From Dyadobacter diqingensis (GTDB lineage Bacteria; Bacteroidota; Bacteroidia; Cytophagales; Spirosomataceae): DNA of 64,000 nucleotides. Positions 17,267-26,209 of this stretch are shown here, one piece after another. The stretch is taken from NCBI RefSeq assembly GCF_024220585.1, contig NZ_JAMXKF010000003.1:496001-560000 (forward strand), read 5' to 3'. The position numbers were made by a program, and so were the translations under genes. Position 1 is the first letter of the stretch; each line of letters starts with the position of its first letter. The notes beneath the pieces are model-generated. The model was not told the origin of the DNA. It ran no database searches and saw nothing but the letters and a program-made list of their open reading frames with translations.

Positions 17267-18355
17267 TTATGAATTCGCCTGTGATGTTAATGATTCCTCG
17301 TTTTCAACACCTGATCCCTGAAACAGCTTTTCCAGTTTAAAAGTAAAAGTCGTGCCTTTATCTGGTTTAGACATGACGGCAATCTTGGTTCCGTGCGCAT
17401 TGATAATATGTTTTACAATGGCCAGTCCCAAACCTGTGCCGCCGCGCTCTTTCGACCTGCTTTTGTCTACACGATAAAATCTTTCAAAAATACGCGTTAA
17501 ATGTTCAGGTGGAATACCCGGGCCGTTATCCCGCACCGAAATTTCGATATATTTTTTACCGGTATTGAAATGCACGATAACCTTTCCCCCATCATTTCCG
17601 TATTTAATGGCATTTTCGATGAGGTTAAGCATGACCTGCTGCATCCGGTCCTGGTCGGCTTTTACCCATGCTTCTGTCAAATCATCGGGTTTTACTTTCA
17701 GGGAAATATTCCGGTCTTCGGCGATGTTTTCAAGTCGTCCGAAAATGTTAAGACTTAATTGAAGCATGTCTACTGCCTCGATGTTCATTTTAATATCGCC
17801 GGTTTCCATTTGTGAAAGCACCAGCAGATCTTTAACCAGTACATCCAGGCTGTCCAGATTTCTGGCGGCTTTTTTCAGAAAACGCTCGCGGACATTTTCA
17901 TCTTCCATGGCGCCGTCCAGCAAGGTGTGGATAAAACCCTGCGCTGCAAAAATGGGTGTTTTGAATTCGTGGGAAACATCCGCAAGAAATTCTCTTCTGA
18001 ACAATTCGAGTTTTTTCAGCTCATCAATTTCCTTTTGTTTTTTAGAAACATAAACAAAAATCTCATCATTCAGGGTTTTAAGCGGGTTTGACTCACGGAT
18101 AAGCCTTTTGCGGGGCACCATATTAAAATCCTTCATTTTCAGCTTGTGAATGGTGCGGTACATCTTATTCACCTCCCGGAAAACAATAATATCAATTGTG
18201 TACAGCACAAGGAAAAAGCTGGAAATAAAACATGCAATGGCTACGACAAAGAGCATGCTGGTATTAACACCTTCTACAAAAGCTAAAAAGGTTGTCGTGA
18301 TCAGGGAGATAATAAATGCCAGTATCAGGGCAATGAAACGAGGACTCAGCGACAT
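17267..18355 (-). CDS. Sensor histidine kinase, PhoR-like
   Basis: 362 residues. Two membrane helices at about 8-27 and 34-55 enclose only a few residues, so there is almost no periplasmic sensor. A linker (about 60-120) leads to the HisKA domain with the phosphorylated His129 in DVSHEFKTP. The HATPase_c domain follows: N box NLIENAIKYG, G1 DNGPGIP, F box IFERFYRVD and G2 GGTGLGLAIVKH. All catalytic motifs are present. Its partner response regulator is not next to it; the flanking genes are a Dabb protein and a glutamate-type dehydrogenase. The short loop suggests it senses within the membrane or via other proteins. Confidence 0.9.
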   Translation of the reverse strand: MSLSPRFIALILAFIISLITTTFLAFVEGVNTSMLFVVAIACFISSFFLVLYTIDIIVFREVNKMYRTIHKLKMKDFNMVPRKRLIRESNPLKTLNDEIFVYVSKKQKEIDELKKLELFRREFLADVSHEFKTPIFAAQGFIHTLLDGAMEDENVRERFLKKAARNLDSLDVLVKDLLVLSQMETGDIKMNIEAVDMLQLSLNIFGRLENIAEDRNISLKVKPDDLTEAWVKADQDRMQQVMLNLIENAIKYGNDGGKVIVHFNTGKKYIEISVRDNGPGIPPEHLTRIFERFYRVDKSRSKERGGTGLGLAIVKHIINAHGTKIAVMSKPDKGTTFTFKLEKLFQGSGVENEESLTSQANS

Positions 18356-18533
18356 AAAGCGGGTTCAATACTAATTTTATGTTAACTAAAATACACATAA
18401 TCTGTGAGTTAAAACAGAAAGTATGCGTCAATAAAAAGTTAAAGTTAACATTATGAAAGCAATGAATCCCGATTTCTCTGAAAGATGGAATTTTATTAAC
18501 ATTTAGTTAATGTTAGAGGTAGGCATGATAACA

Positions 18534-18571
18534 AAAAACGTAGAAAAGCTGGTCGGCTCTTCTACGTTTTT
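18534..18571 (-). terminator. Terminator after the dehydrogenase gene
   Basis: Arms 18534-18549 and 18556-18571 form a 16-bp stem with one mismatch and a 6-nt loop, 19 bp past the stop codon of the minus-strand gene. The A-run on the left becomes the U-tract. Confidence 0.8.
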
Positions 18572-18589
18572 AAGATGTTTGAGGCGATT

Positions 18590-19864
18590 TTAAAATCCTC
18601 CCCGATATTTATAAGTACTCGATACTTTGTCGATGGCAACGATATAGGCCGCGATTCGAAGTGAAACCTTGTATTTTAGCGAAGTTTCATAAACCTTGTC
18701 AAAAGCATCTTTCATGATCCTGTCGGTACGCCGATTAACTCGTTCCAGTGTCCATTTGTATCCGATACGGTTTTGCACCCATTCGAAATAGGAAACGGTC
18801 ACACCGCCGGCGTTGGCCAAAATATCAGGCACAACCATAATACCCTTATCATTGATAATATCGTCAGCTTTGAAGGAAGTCGGGCCATTGGCGCCTTCCA
18901 CGATCATTTTAACCTGGATGCTTTCCACATTTTTCCTCGTGATAACATCTTCTTTGGCAGCAGGGACCAAAACATCCACCGGAATTGTAAATAAGTCGTC
19001 GCCAGGAATTGATTCTGCTCCTGTGAAACCTTCGAGTGATCCGTTGTTGCTGTCGCGGTAAGCTATCGCAGCGGCAATGTCTATTCCTTTGTCATTAAAA
19101 TAAGCACCTGAGATATCGCTGATCCCGTGGATGCTCACCCCGCGTTCGCGTAAAAGGGCCGCGGCATGTGAACCCACGTTACCAAAACCTTGTACGACAG
19201 CCGTTGCGCGATAAGGGTTTATCCTCAATTTTTCCATACCAGCCAGTGCTGAAACCATCACACCACGACCGGTTGCTTCGGTGCGGCCAAGTGATCCACC
19301 CAAAACCAATGGTTTTCCGGTAACCACAGCGGGGATTGTCATGCCTTTTGCTTTTGAATATTCATCCATCAGCCAGGCCATTTCACGCTGTCCTGTTCCC
19401 ATGTCCGGCGCAGGTATATCCTGATCCGGGCCGAAGACATCCAAAAGTGCCATCGTGTAACCACGCATCAAACGCTCCATTTCGCCGGCGGACATTTCGC
19501 GTGGGTTGCAGGCAACACCTCCTTTGGCACCACCATAGGGAATATCCACCACAGCACATTTCCAGGTCATCCATGCCGCGAGGGCACGCACTTCGTCCAG
19601 ATTTACGTCCGGATCGAAACGAATTCCGCCTTTGCTGGGACCAAGAATGGTAGAATGGATGACGCGATAACCTTCGAAGACTTTTATTTTGCCGGAATCC
19701 ATTGTGACAGGAATTCCTACTGTGACCTGTTTGCGGGGAACTTTAAGAATATGATACATTTCGTCGGATATTCCCAAAAGCTCTACGGCTTTGTCAAATC
19801 GCTGCATCATGGACTCCAACGGATTTTCTTTGTCCTTAATTGGAGCAGGTTCTATATAAGTCAT
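18590..19864 (-). CDS. Glu/Leu/Phe/Val family dehydrogenase (probable glutamate dehydrogenase)
   Basis: 424 residues, the length of hexameric NAD(P)-dependent glutamate dehydrogenases. Seen features: GPSKGGIRFDPDVNLDEVRALA, here abbreviated by its core KGGIRF; the catalytic lysine region PYGGAKGGVACNP; the Asp motif APDMGTGQREMAW; and the Rossmann glycine motif VVQGFGNVGSHAA. It interconverts glutamate with 2-oxoglutarate and ammonia in the cytosol, linking amino-acid catabolism with nitrogen assimilation. It is transcribed alone, with its own promoter box at 19927-19934 and terminator at 18534-18571. Specificity for glutamate over leucine is likely from length and motifs but not certain. Confidence 0.9.
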   Translation of the reverse strand: MTYIEPAPIKDKENPLESMMQRFDKAVELLGISDEMYHILKVPRKQVTVGIPVTMDSGKIKVFEGYRVIHSTILGPSKGGIRFDPDVNLDEVRALAAWMTWKCAVVDIPYGGAKGGVACNPREMSAGEMERLMRGYTMALLDVFGPDQDIPAPDMGTGQREMAWLMDEYSKAKGMTIPAVVTGKPLVLGGSLGRTEATGRGVMVSALAGMEKLRINPYRATAVVQGFGNVGSHAAALLRERGVSIHGISDISGAYFNDKGIDIAAAIAYRDSNNGSLEGFTGAESIPGDDLFTIPVDVLVPAAKEDVITRKNVESIQVKMIVEGANGPTSFKADDIINDKGIMVVPDILANAGGVTVSYFEWVQNRIGYKWTLERVNRRTDRIMKDAFDKVYETSLKYKVSLRIAAYIVAIDKVSSTYKYRGGF

Positions 19865-19926
19865 TTTAATTTACAATTAAATATCTGATAATAAGTATGT
19901 TAATGAATTGTTTATTTATGACAATA

Positions 19927-19934
19927 CAAACATA
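19927..19934 (-). promoter_or_regulatory. Putative -7 box of the dehydrogenase gene
   Basis: On the minus strand this reads TATGTTTG, an exact TAnnTTTG match 63 bp before the start codon. A properly spaced -33 element was not evident. Confidence 0.45.
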
Positions 19935-20110
19935 CGCCTTTTCAACATATTTAAATATAAACCTGTTCTTTCTTGAAATTGTATAAAAAATTGATAAAAA
20001 AATATTATTTCAAAGTTCCTTTCAATTGTGAAAGGATACTGTTATTTTAGCAATTACTTCCAAATTTTTCATATGGTTTTGCCGGAAATTAAGAATGAAA
20101 AAAATACAAA

Positions 20111-20139
20111 AAAAGGGAGCACAATTTGTGCCCCCTTTT
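20111..20139 (-). terminator. Terminator after typA
   Basis: Arms 20111-20122 and 20128-20139 make a 12-bp stem with one mismatch, 24 bp past the typA stop, with a long A-run on the left that serves as U-tract on the minus strand. Confidence 0.75.
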
Positions 20140-20162
20140 CTTTTGAAAATCGTGATCTTCGA

Positions 20163-21977
20163 TTAAACCATTTCGATTTTAGCACCGAAACGTTTACGAT
20201 CGTTTTCTTCAAGATATATTTTCCGCATACGCATGCTTTGCGGAGTAACTTCAAGATATTCGTCTTTCTGGATATATTCCATTGATTCCTCCAAAGAGAA
20301 ATTAATTTTAGGAACGATACGAAGTCCGTCATCCGTACCAGAAGCACGCATGTTGGTCAGTTTTTTCGCTTCCTGCAAGTTTACAACGATATCATTTGGA
20401 CGAGTATGTTCTCCAATCACCTGGCCAGTGTAAATTTCTTCACCTGGTTCAACGAAGAAACGTCCGCGATCCTGCAATTTATCAATTGTGTAACCTGTTG
20501 CAGCACCTGTGTTTTTAGAGATGATCGATCCACTGTTACGTCCTGGAATTGGTCCGCGGAATGGTTCGAAGCTTTTGAAACGGTGCGTCATAACAGCTTC
20601 TCCTTGTGTTGCAGTCAATACGTTAGAACGAAGACCGATCAAACCACGAGATGGAATTTCGAATTCCAAATGCTGCAAATCTCCTTTTGGTTCCATGATC
20701 AAAAGCTCACCCTTACGTTGTGTAGCCAATTCGATTACTTTACCAGCAGATGATTCTGGAACGTCAACTACCAATGTTTCGATTGGTTCAAGACGCTGTC
20801 CGTTTTCGTCTGTTTTGAAAAGAACCTGAGGCTGTCCAACTTGTAGTTCATAACCTTCACGACGCATCGTTTCGATCAAAACTGACAAGTGAAGGATACC
20901 ACGTCCGTAAACCAGGAATTTATCTTCTGTGTCAGTAGATTCTACGCGAAGTGCAAGGTTTTTCTCAGTTTCTTTCATCAAACGATCACGTAAGTGACGA
21001 GATGTTACGAATTTACCTTCTTTACCATAGAAAGGCGAGTTGTTGATTGTGAACAACATGTTCAATGTTGGCTCATCAACAGAAATACGTGGAAGTGCTT
21101 CCGGGTTTTCAGCATCTGCCAAAGTATCCCCGATTTCGAAATCTTCAATACCGGTAACAGCACAGATATCACCTGCTTCAACTTCACTTACTTTCACTCT
21201 TCCAAGACCTTCAAATACCTGAAGTTCTTTCACTTTCACTTTTTTGAAAACACCGTCCGCTTTACAAAGCGTCATCACAGCGCCTTCTTTCAAAGTTCCG
21301 CGCAATACACGTCCAATCGCGATACGGCCAACGAATGCATTGTAGTCAAGAGACGTAATCTGCATCTGTGGAGTACCAGGGTGGATAATTGCCGCAGGAA
21401 TTTGAGAAATAATGGTATCCAACAAGTAAGTGATGTTGTCGGTTGGTTTAGTCCAATCCGGCCCCATCCAGCCTTGTTTTGATGAACCGTAAACGGTTGT
21501 AAAGTCAAGTTGATCTTCTGTTGCGCCAAGGTTAAACATTAAATCAAAAACGTTTTCCTGAACTTCTTCAGGGCGGCAGTTCTCTTTGTCAACTTTGTTA
21601 ACAACAACGATTGGTTTCAGACCAAGAGCGATAGCTTTTCCAAGTACAAAACGTGTTTGAGGCATAGGACCTTCAAAAGCATCAACAAGAAGAATTACGC
21701 CGTCAGCCATTTTAAGTACACGTTCCACTTCACCACCAAAGTCAGCGTGACCCGGAGTATCGATTACGTTGATTTTGTAGTCTTTGTAACGTACAGACAC
21801 GTTTTTCGAAACGATAGTAATTCCACGTTCGCGCTCAAGATCATTGTTATCAAGAATCAGATCGCCGAATTCCTGGTTTTCACGAAAAAGCTTCGAAGCA
21901 TGAATGATTTTGTCAACCAATGTTGTTTTGCCGTGGTCAACGTGCGCAATAATTGCGATGTTACGAATGGATTGCAT
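20163..21977 (-). CDS. typA: Ribosome-associated GTPase TypA/BipA
   Basis: 604 residues from the ATG at 21977 (MQSIRNIAIIAHVDHG); a longer frame to 22016 has no support. GTPase motifs: G1 AHVDHGKTTL, G2 region ERGITI, G3 DTPGHADFGGE, G4 NKVD. Domain II, two EF-G-like domains III and V, and the TypA-specific C-terminal domain complete the normal length. TypA binds the ribosome and supports 50S assembly and growth under stress or cold. The gene is single, with a canonical promoter box at 22082-22089. The codons look more uniform than those of its neighbours, as for a well expressed gene. Confidence 0.96.
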   Translation of the reverse strand: MQSIRNIAIIAHVDHGKTTLVDKIIHASKLFRENQEFGDLILDNNDLERERGITIVSKNVSVRYKDYKINVIDTPGHADFGGEVERVLKMADGVILLVDAFEGPMPQTRFVLGKAIALGLKPIVVVNKVDKENCRPEEVQENVFDLMFNLGATEDQLDFTTVYGSSKQGWMGPDWTKPTDNITYLLDTIISQIPAAIIHPGTPQMQITSLDYNAFVGRIAIGRVLRGTLKEGAVMTLCKADGVFKKVKVKELQVFEGLGRVKVSEVEAGDICAVTGIEDFEIGDTLADAENPEALPRISVDEPTLNMLFTINNSPFYGKEGKFVTSRHLRDRLMKETEKNLALRVESTDTEDKFLVYGRGILHLSVLIETMRREGYELQVGQPQVLFKTDENGQRLEPIETLVVDVPESSAGKVIELATQRKGELLIMEPKGDLQHLEFEIPSRGLIGLRSNVLTATQGEAVMTHRFKSFEPFRGPIPGRNSGSIISKNTGAATGYTIDKLQDRGRFFVEPGEEIYTGQVIGEHTRPNDIVVNLQEAKKLTNMRASGTDDGLRIVPKINFSLEESMEYIQKDEYLEVTPQSMRMRKIYLEENDRKRFGAKIEMV

Positions 21978-22081
21978 TGTTTTATGAGTCAATTGTTTAC
22001 GGTTAACAGCAGGCACAGTAATAGGTGCCCCCTGGCTCGCCGCTATGCTGTGTTCTTGCTGAACTTTCTGAAATAAGGTGC

Positions 22082-22089
22082 AAAGATAC
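22082..22089 (-). promoter_or_regulatory. Promoter -7 box of typA
   Basis: The minus strand reads TATCTTTG followed by C, the most typical form of the Bacteroidota TAnnTTTG element. It lies 105 bp upstream of the typA ATG, implying a leader of about 100 nt. Confidence 0.6.
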
Positions 22090-22190
22090 GGACTTTTTTC
22101 GCTGAATAACAGTAATTTACAATTTTTTTATTGTTAACAATTCAAAAACGCCGTTTAAGCTAAGAGAAGTGCAAAAAGTATAGAAAAATA

Positions 22191-22460
22191 TTAGATGGTT
22201 GCTATTTGTGGGTAAGACATATTATAAAGGTTGTCCGGATCAAAATCCACTCCATTTGCCCAGGTCAATGTACCGTATGAGTCAAGTTTTACTGATTTAA
22301 AATACGTCTTGTCGGCAAGGCTACTGATCAGCCCGTCATTATTTTTTTTATACTTTGCTATTATCGCAGCCAGATCTACCACTCTAACCTCTCCCGTGTT
22401 AAACAGGCAGGAAATGTTATAGTCTTGAACAGACAGGATTTCTTTGATATAGTAAAGCAT
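22191..22460 (-). CDS. DUF2442 domain protein
   Basis: 89 residues. The pattern with VRVVDLAAIIAKYK, YFKSVKLDSYGTLTWANGVDFDPDNLY matches DUF2442, whose closing WxNGxDxxPDxLY motif is clear. It starts 3 bp after the stop of the DUF4160 gene, the usual partner. Such pairs have been noted as possible toxin-antitoxin-like or small regulatory modules; a biochemical function is not established as far as I know. Cytosolic, no membrane segment. Confidence 0.85.
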   Translation of the reverse strand: MLYYIKEILSVQDYNISCLFNTGEVRVVDLAAIIAKYKKNNDGLISSLADKTYFKSVKLDSYGTLTWANGVDFDPDNLYNMSYPQIATI

Positions 22461-22463
22461 AAT

Positions 22464-22727
22464 TTATTGCAGCGGATCAATTTTATTCCAGGATTTCAAC
22501 TCTTTTCCCAGATTTACAAAGTTCTCCAACAGTTCTTTTTCATGAATGATTGCCCAGGCCTGAACCAGTTTTAACTGTTTAGACGGCAGATATCCTTCAA
22601 GTATTTCAGCGGTTTTTATATCAATAATCGCTTTGAAATCCTGAAATTCCGCATGAAAGTGCGGTGGATTATGATCGTCAAAAAACATCCTGATAATGAT
22701 ACCAAGGAAACGACTGATCTCTGGCAT
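22464..22727 (-). CDS. DUF4160 domain protein
   Basis: 87 residues. The DUF4160 signature is visible: MPEISRFLGIIIRMFFDDHN followed by PPHFHAEFQDFKAIIDI, then GYLPSKQLKLVQAWAIIHEKEL. The HNPPHFHA histidine cluster could bind a metal or act in catalysis, but that is speculation. It is the first gene of a two-gene unit with the DUF2442 protein. No function is known for certain. Confidence 0.85.
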   Translation of the reverse strand: MPEISRFLGIIIRMFFDDHNPPHFHAEFQDFKAIIDIKTAEILEGYLPSKQLKLVQAWAIIHEKELLENFVNLGKELKSWNKIDPLQ

Positions 22728-22920
22728 TACTTAATATTTAGTGTGTGTGAAAAAGGTAATCAATTTAAAGTTAAGAACTTGGAAGTAGCAAAACAACAAG
22801 ATTAGCCTTCACTTTTAACACCAAACAATAATTAAAAATTCATAAGCATGACAAGAATTTTGGTTTCGTGGCTGTCTTTGTTTTCTTTGCAGGAATTCTA
22901 TTTTCATTTTATTTCCTACC

Positions 22921-24513
22921 ATGAATAAAAACATAATCGCAGGAATGCTCCTGACACTCACGACGTTGAGTTATGCTCAGGATGATGCGACAAAATACGC
23001 AGCCAGCATAACCCCGGAAGATCTAAAAAAACATTTGGTCATTATCGCTTCGGATAGTCTCGAAGGACGGGACACTGGTTCGCCAGGACAAAAAAAAGCT
23101 GCGGAATATGTTTCAAAATATTTTAAGGCTTATGGATTACAGCCAATCGCGGACAATGGCGATGGTGCGAAATCCTACCTTCAAAAGTACAAGTTATACA
23201 AACGCAGCTTTGGTGATGTATATGTGAAGATTGATGGAAAGAAGTATGAGTTCAATAAAGATTTCTATCTCAATGGATTACTGAATGTGCCGGATGAAAC
23301 AGAAACGCCCGTGGTTTTGGCCGGATATGGTATTCAGGAAGGAACCTATAACGATTACGCTAATCTGGATGTGAAAGATAAATCGGTTCTGATCTTTGAA
23401 GGAGAGCCGAAATCAGGAGATGGTAAATATCTTTTAAGCGGAACCGGCGAGAAAACCAAATGGAGCGGACCGGTTTCGTGGCAGCAAAAAGCAAAACTGG
23501 CTTTGTCAAAAGGGGCCAAGTATATCTTTATCGTTACAGATAAAAGTGGCGAAGATCTTGATAAGGAAATCCGTCAGCGTTCTGTCATGGCAAGACGTTT
23601 CAGTTCACCGACCTTAAAACCGGTTCAGGAATCTCCAAATGGCATTGCTTCCTTTGTGCTGACCCCTGATATGGCGGGATCATTATTGAAAACTTCTGCG
23701 CAGAAATTAAACAAGATCAAAGCTGATATTGATAAAACAGGAAAGCCATTGACAAAATCGGCCACAGGTTCAATCACTTTCAGGGTTGAGCGTGTAAGCG
23801 AAATTATCAATACTGAGAATGTTGCCGGCTTGATGGAAGGTTCGGATAAAAAGGATGAAGTTTTGGTAATTTCGGCGCACCTTGATCATATCGGGATTTC
23901 GCCAAACGGGGAAATCAACAATGGGGCGGATGACGATGGCTCAGGAACCGTTTCTTTGCTTGAAATTGCCGAAGCATTCAGCAAAGCAAAAGCAGAAGGG
24001 AAAGGCCCGAGAAGAAGCATTCTTTTCCTGAATGTAACAGGTGAAGAAAAAGGCCTTTTTGGATCTGAATATTATTCAGAAAACCCGTTGCTTCCTTTGG
24101 CTAACACGGTTGCTGATTTGAATATTGACATGATCGGCCGCGTTGATGATGCACATAAAAATGAGCCAAAATATGTTTACGTGATCGGAGCTGATAAGCT
24201 ATCGTCGGAATTACATGCGATTAGTGAAGAGGCGAATAAGAAGTATGTAAACTATAAGCTGGATTATACCTTCAACGATCCAAAAGACCCGAACCGTTTT
24301 TATTACCGTTCAGATCATTACAATTTCGCGAAGAAAAACGTACCGGTGATTTTCTATTTCACGGGTGTTCATGAAGATTATCACCGTCCGGGCGACGATG
24401 TCGAGAAAATTATGTTTGACAAACAGGCTCCTATCGTAAAACTTGTTTTCCATACGGCCTGGGAACTGGTTAATCGCGAGGACCGGATCAAGGTGGATAG
24501 CCACAAAGAATAG
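22921..24513 (+). CDS. Secreted M28 family metallopeptidase
   Basis: 530 residues with a signal peptide (MNKNIIAGMLLTLTTLSYAQ). A PA-like insertion occupies about residues 95-280, as in many M28 aminopeptidases. The peptidase domain carries the zinc ligands in order: His in VISAHLDHIG, bridging Asp in NNGADDDGSGT, catalytic Glu and ligand Glu in VTGEEKGLFGSEYY, Asp in LNIDMIGR, and the last His in HEDYHRPGDD. All are present, so it should be an active periplasmic or outer-face zinc aminopeptidase. A strong terminator at 24536-24568 separates it from the TraB-like gene. Confidence 0.93.
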   Translation: MNKNIIAGMLLTLTTLSYAQDDATKYAASITPEDLKKHLVIIASDSLEGRDTGSPGQKKAAEYVSKYFKAYGLQPIADNGDGAKSYLQKYKLYKRSFGDVYVKIDGKKYEFNKDFYLNGLLNVPDETETPVVLAGYGIQEGTYNDYANLDVKDKSVLIFEGEPKSGDGKYLLSGTGEKTKWSGPVSWQQKAKLALSKGAKYIFIVTDKSGEDLDKEIRQRSVMARRFSSPTLKPVQESPNGIASFVLTPDMAGSLLKTSAQKLNKIKADIDKTGKPLTKSATGSITFRVERVSEIINTENVAGLMEGSDKKDEVLVISAHLDHIGISPNGEINNGADDDGSGTVSLLEIAEAFSKAKAEGKGPRRSILFLNVTGEEKGLFGSEYYSENPLLPLANTVADLNIDMIGRVDDAHKNEPKYVYVIGADKLSSELHAISEEANKKYVNYKLDYTFNDPKDPNRFYYRSDHYNFAKKNVPVIFYFTGVHEDYHRPGDDVEKIMFDKQAPIVKLVFHTAWELVNREDRIKVDSHKE

Positions 24514-24535
24514 AAAATTTAAATTATAATACCGG

Positions 24536-24568
24536 GAGACGCAAAGAATAATCAAAACTTTGCGTCTC
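24536..24568 (+). terminator. Terminator after the M28 peptidase
   Basis: Perfect 11-bp stem (24536-24546 with 24558-24568) 22 bp past the stop, followed by tttgtttttt. Confidence 0.85.
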
Positions 24569-24612
24569 TTTGTTTTTTAGCTGAAATGTAAATGCGTTAA
24601 CCAAAATCGTAT

Positions 24613-25479
24613 ATGAAAATTCTTTCGTTAGTCCTTGGTATTCTTGCTTCTGCCGGAACCATTTTTGCCCAAAATACACCGGTTGAAAAGTCGTTGTTGT
24701 GGGAGATTTCGGGGAAGGGACTTACAAAATCTTCCTATCTTTTTGGTACGATCCACCTCATCTGCCCGGCTGATTTCGCTTTGAGTGATTCATTGAAGGA
24801 GGCTATTGCCAAAACCGAGCAGATTGCGCTGGAAATTGATATGGATGATCCCGGACTTATGGCGGCGATGACCAAAACGATGTTCATGAGCGGTGATAAA
24901 AAGCTGACGGAAATTTTGTCAGAAAAGGATTATGCGCATTTGAACCAGTTTTATAAAGATTCGCTCAAAATGGATATTGCAGCTTTTGGCAGGGCAAAAC
25001 CGTTCATGATGATGGGACCGCTTTTTGGCCGGATTCTCGGCTGTGAGCCGCAGTCTTACGAAATCTCCTTGATGGGGCTTGCCGGGAAACAAAAATCAGA
25101 AATAATCGGCCTGGAAAGTATTGAAGAGCAGATGGCGATTTTCGATACCATACCGTATGAGCGTCAGGCGGCTATGCTGGTTACGATGATTGATAAATTA
25201 CCCGAAACGAAAAAGGAGTTTAAAGGGCTGGTGGAATTATACAAGAACCAGGATTTACAAGGACTCTATAACCTGACCCTTCAAAGTGAATTTGGGTTGG
25301 ATGGACAGGATGAAGTGATGCTCTTTAAACGCAACCAAAACTGGATTACCCGTATCGATAAAATCGTGCATGAAAAGCCAACTTTCATAGCGGTTGGTGC
25401 GGCACATTTGGGTGGCGACAAGGGTGTTATTGCACTGTTGAGAAAGGAAGGGTATAAAGTTCGGGCGGTTTCGAGGTAG
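24613..25479 (+). CDS. TraB/GumN family protein, secreted
   Basis: 288 residues with a signal peptide (ILSLVLGILASAGTIFAQ). The first conserved motif is YLFGTIHLICPADF, where GTxH is the TraB/GumN hallmark; a central QIALEIDMDDP and the closing FIAVGAAHLGGDKGVIALL complete the fold. Members resemble the Tiki metalloprotease superfamily, so a peptidase role is possible, yet bacterial functions are mostly unproven. It follows the M28 peptidase but after a terminator, so it probably has its own promoter. Likely periplasmic. Confidence 0.88.
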   Translation: MKILSLVLGILASAGTIFAQNTPVEKSLLWEISGKGLTKSSYLFGTIHLICPADFALSDSLKEAIAKTEQIALEIDMDDPGLMAAMTKTMFMSGDKKLTEILSEKDYAHLNQFYKDSLKMDIAAFGRAKPFMMMGPLFGRILGCEPQSYEISLMGLAGKQKSEIIGLESIEEQMAIFDTIPYERQAAMLVTMIDKLPETKKEFKGLVELYKNQDLQGLYNLTLQSEFGLDGQDEVMLFKRNQNWITRIDKIVHEKPTFIAVGAAHLGGDKGVIALLRKEGYKVRAVSR

Positions 25480-25535
25480 CTGTGAATTTCTGAAAAGTGA
25501 GTATTTTTAAAGGCATTATTCTCTAAATACACACT

Positions 25536-25979
25536 ATGAATTCTTCCAGGTACGTTTTAACCAAGGATTATGATCCTTCGATTTATCAATTTTTCAGCGA
25601 AGGCCCTAATGGATTGATAAAAAAGATTATCCAATTTCAAATTATTGATATTGAGGCCAATCTATACAATCTTGCCTTTGGAGACTGGGATGACCTAACC
25701 CAACGGATAGATGACCTGGTAGTTTCGAATAACCGCGATAAACAAAAGGTTCTCGCGACGGTAGCATTCGCAGTTATGGATTTTATGCGCAACCATCCTG
25801 ATGCAGTTATTTTCGCGCAAGGGAGTACAAAGGTTAGAACTCGTGTTTATCAGATTGGGGTTTCTTTATTTTTGAAAGAAATAACGGATTCGTATAAAAT
25901 AATGGGTTACGTAGATATGGAGTGGGAGTTATTCACCGAGGGAGTAAACTACGAAGCTTTCTTGTTATCTAATAAATAG
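25536..25979 (+). CDS. DUF6934-like protein
   Basis: 147 residues, no signal or membrane segment. The pattern YQFFSEGPNGLIKKIIQFQ, NLAFGDWD, NNRDKQKVLATVAFAVMDF and IFAQGSTKVRTRVYQIGVS agrees with my memory of DUF6934, a family largely confined to Bacteroidota with no known function. In that family a very short companion gene often follows; here a 55-codon frame starts 29 bp after its stop. The pairing resembles small accessory modules such as toxin-antitoxin systems, but nothing in the sequence proves it. Confidence 0.65.
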   Translation: MNSSRYVLTKDYDPSIYQFFSEGPNGLIKKIIQFQIIDIEANLYNLAFGDWDDLTQRIDDLVVSNNRDKQKVLATVAFAVMDFMRNHPDAVIFAQGSTKVRTRVYQIGVSLFLKEITDSYKIMGYVDMEWELFTEGVNYEAFLLSNK

Positions 25980-26008
25980 CTAAATTTAACGACTTAAATA
26001 CTTTGATT

Positions 26009-26176
26009 ATGAGAGATATAGCCAAAAGAGGAACTATTGTCTTGCCTGAGATCCAGGTTAGTGACACAATCCCGGATGTATCGAATGATCCCGTTTTTTT
26101 GCTAAAAAAACAAAAAGCAGCGGCGTTTTTAAAACAACATCCGGCTCCCAAAAATATGCTGCCTTTGAAAAAATAG
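26009..26176 (+). CDS. Small protein downstream of the DUF6934-like gene
   Basis: A 55-residue frame (ATG 26009, TAG 26174-26176) encodes MRDIAKRGTIVLPEIQVSD and ends LPLKK. It is Lys- and Pro-rich with a helical KKQKAAAFLKQ stretch and no membrane segment. The spacing of 29 bp from the DUF6934-like stop and the same strand suggest one transcript. I do not recognise a family. It converges on nuoN with 33 bp between stops. It could be an antitoxin-like partner or a spurious frame; the balanced composition and position favour a gene. Confidence 0.55.
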   Translation: MRDIAKRGTIVLPEIQVSDTIPDVSNDPVFLLKKQKAAAFLKQHPAPKNMLPLKK

Positions 26177-26209
26177 TTTTCGAATGGCTAAAATAAGTAG
26201 CTGCTTGAA

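Noticed and set aside
20994-21482. A 162-codon + strand frame antisense to typA
   Set aside because: The frame is Phe/Asn/Cys-rich as expected for the reverse strand of a highly biased gene; typA is certain on the minus strand.
26090-26120. T-run/A-run hairpin inside the 55-codon gene as a terminator of the DUF6934-like gene
   Set aside because: The stem is only A-T pairs (gttttttt/aaaaaaac), which would be weak, and it lies within an apparently coding frame.
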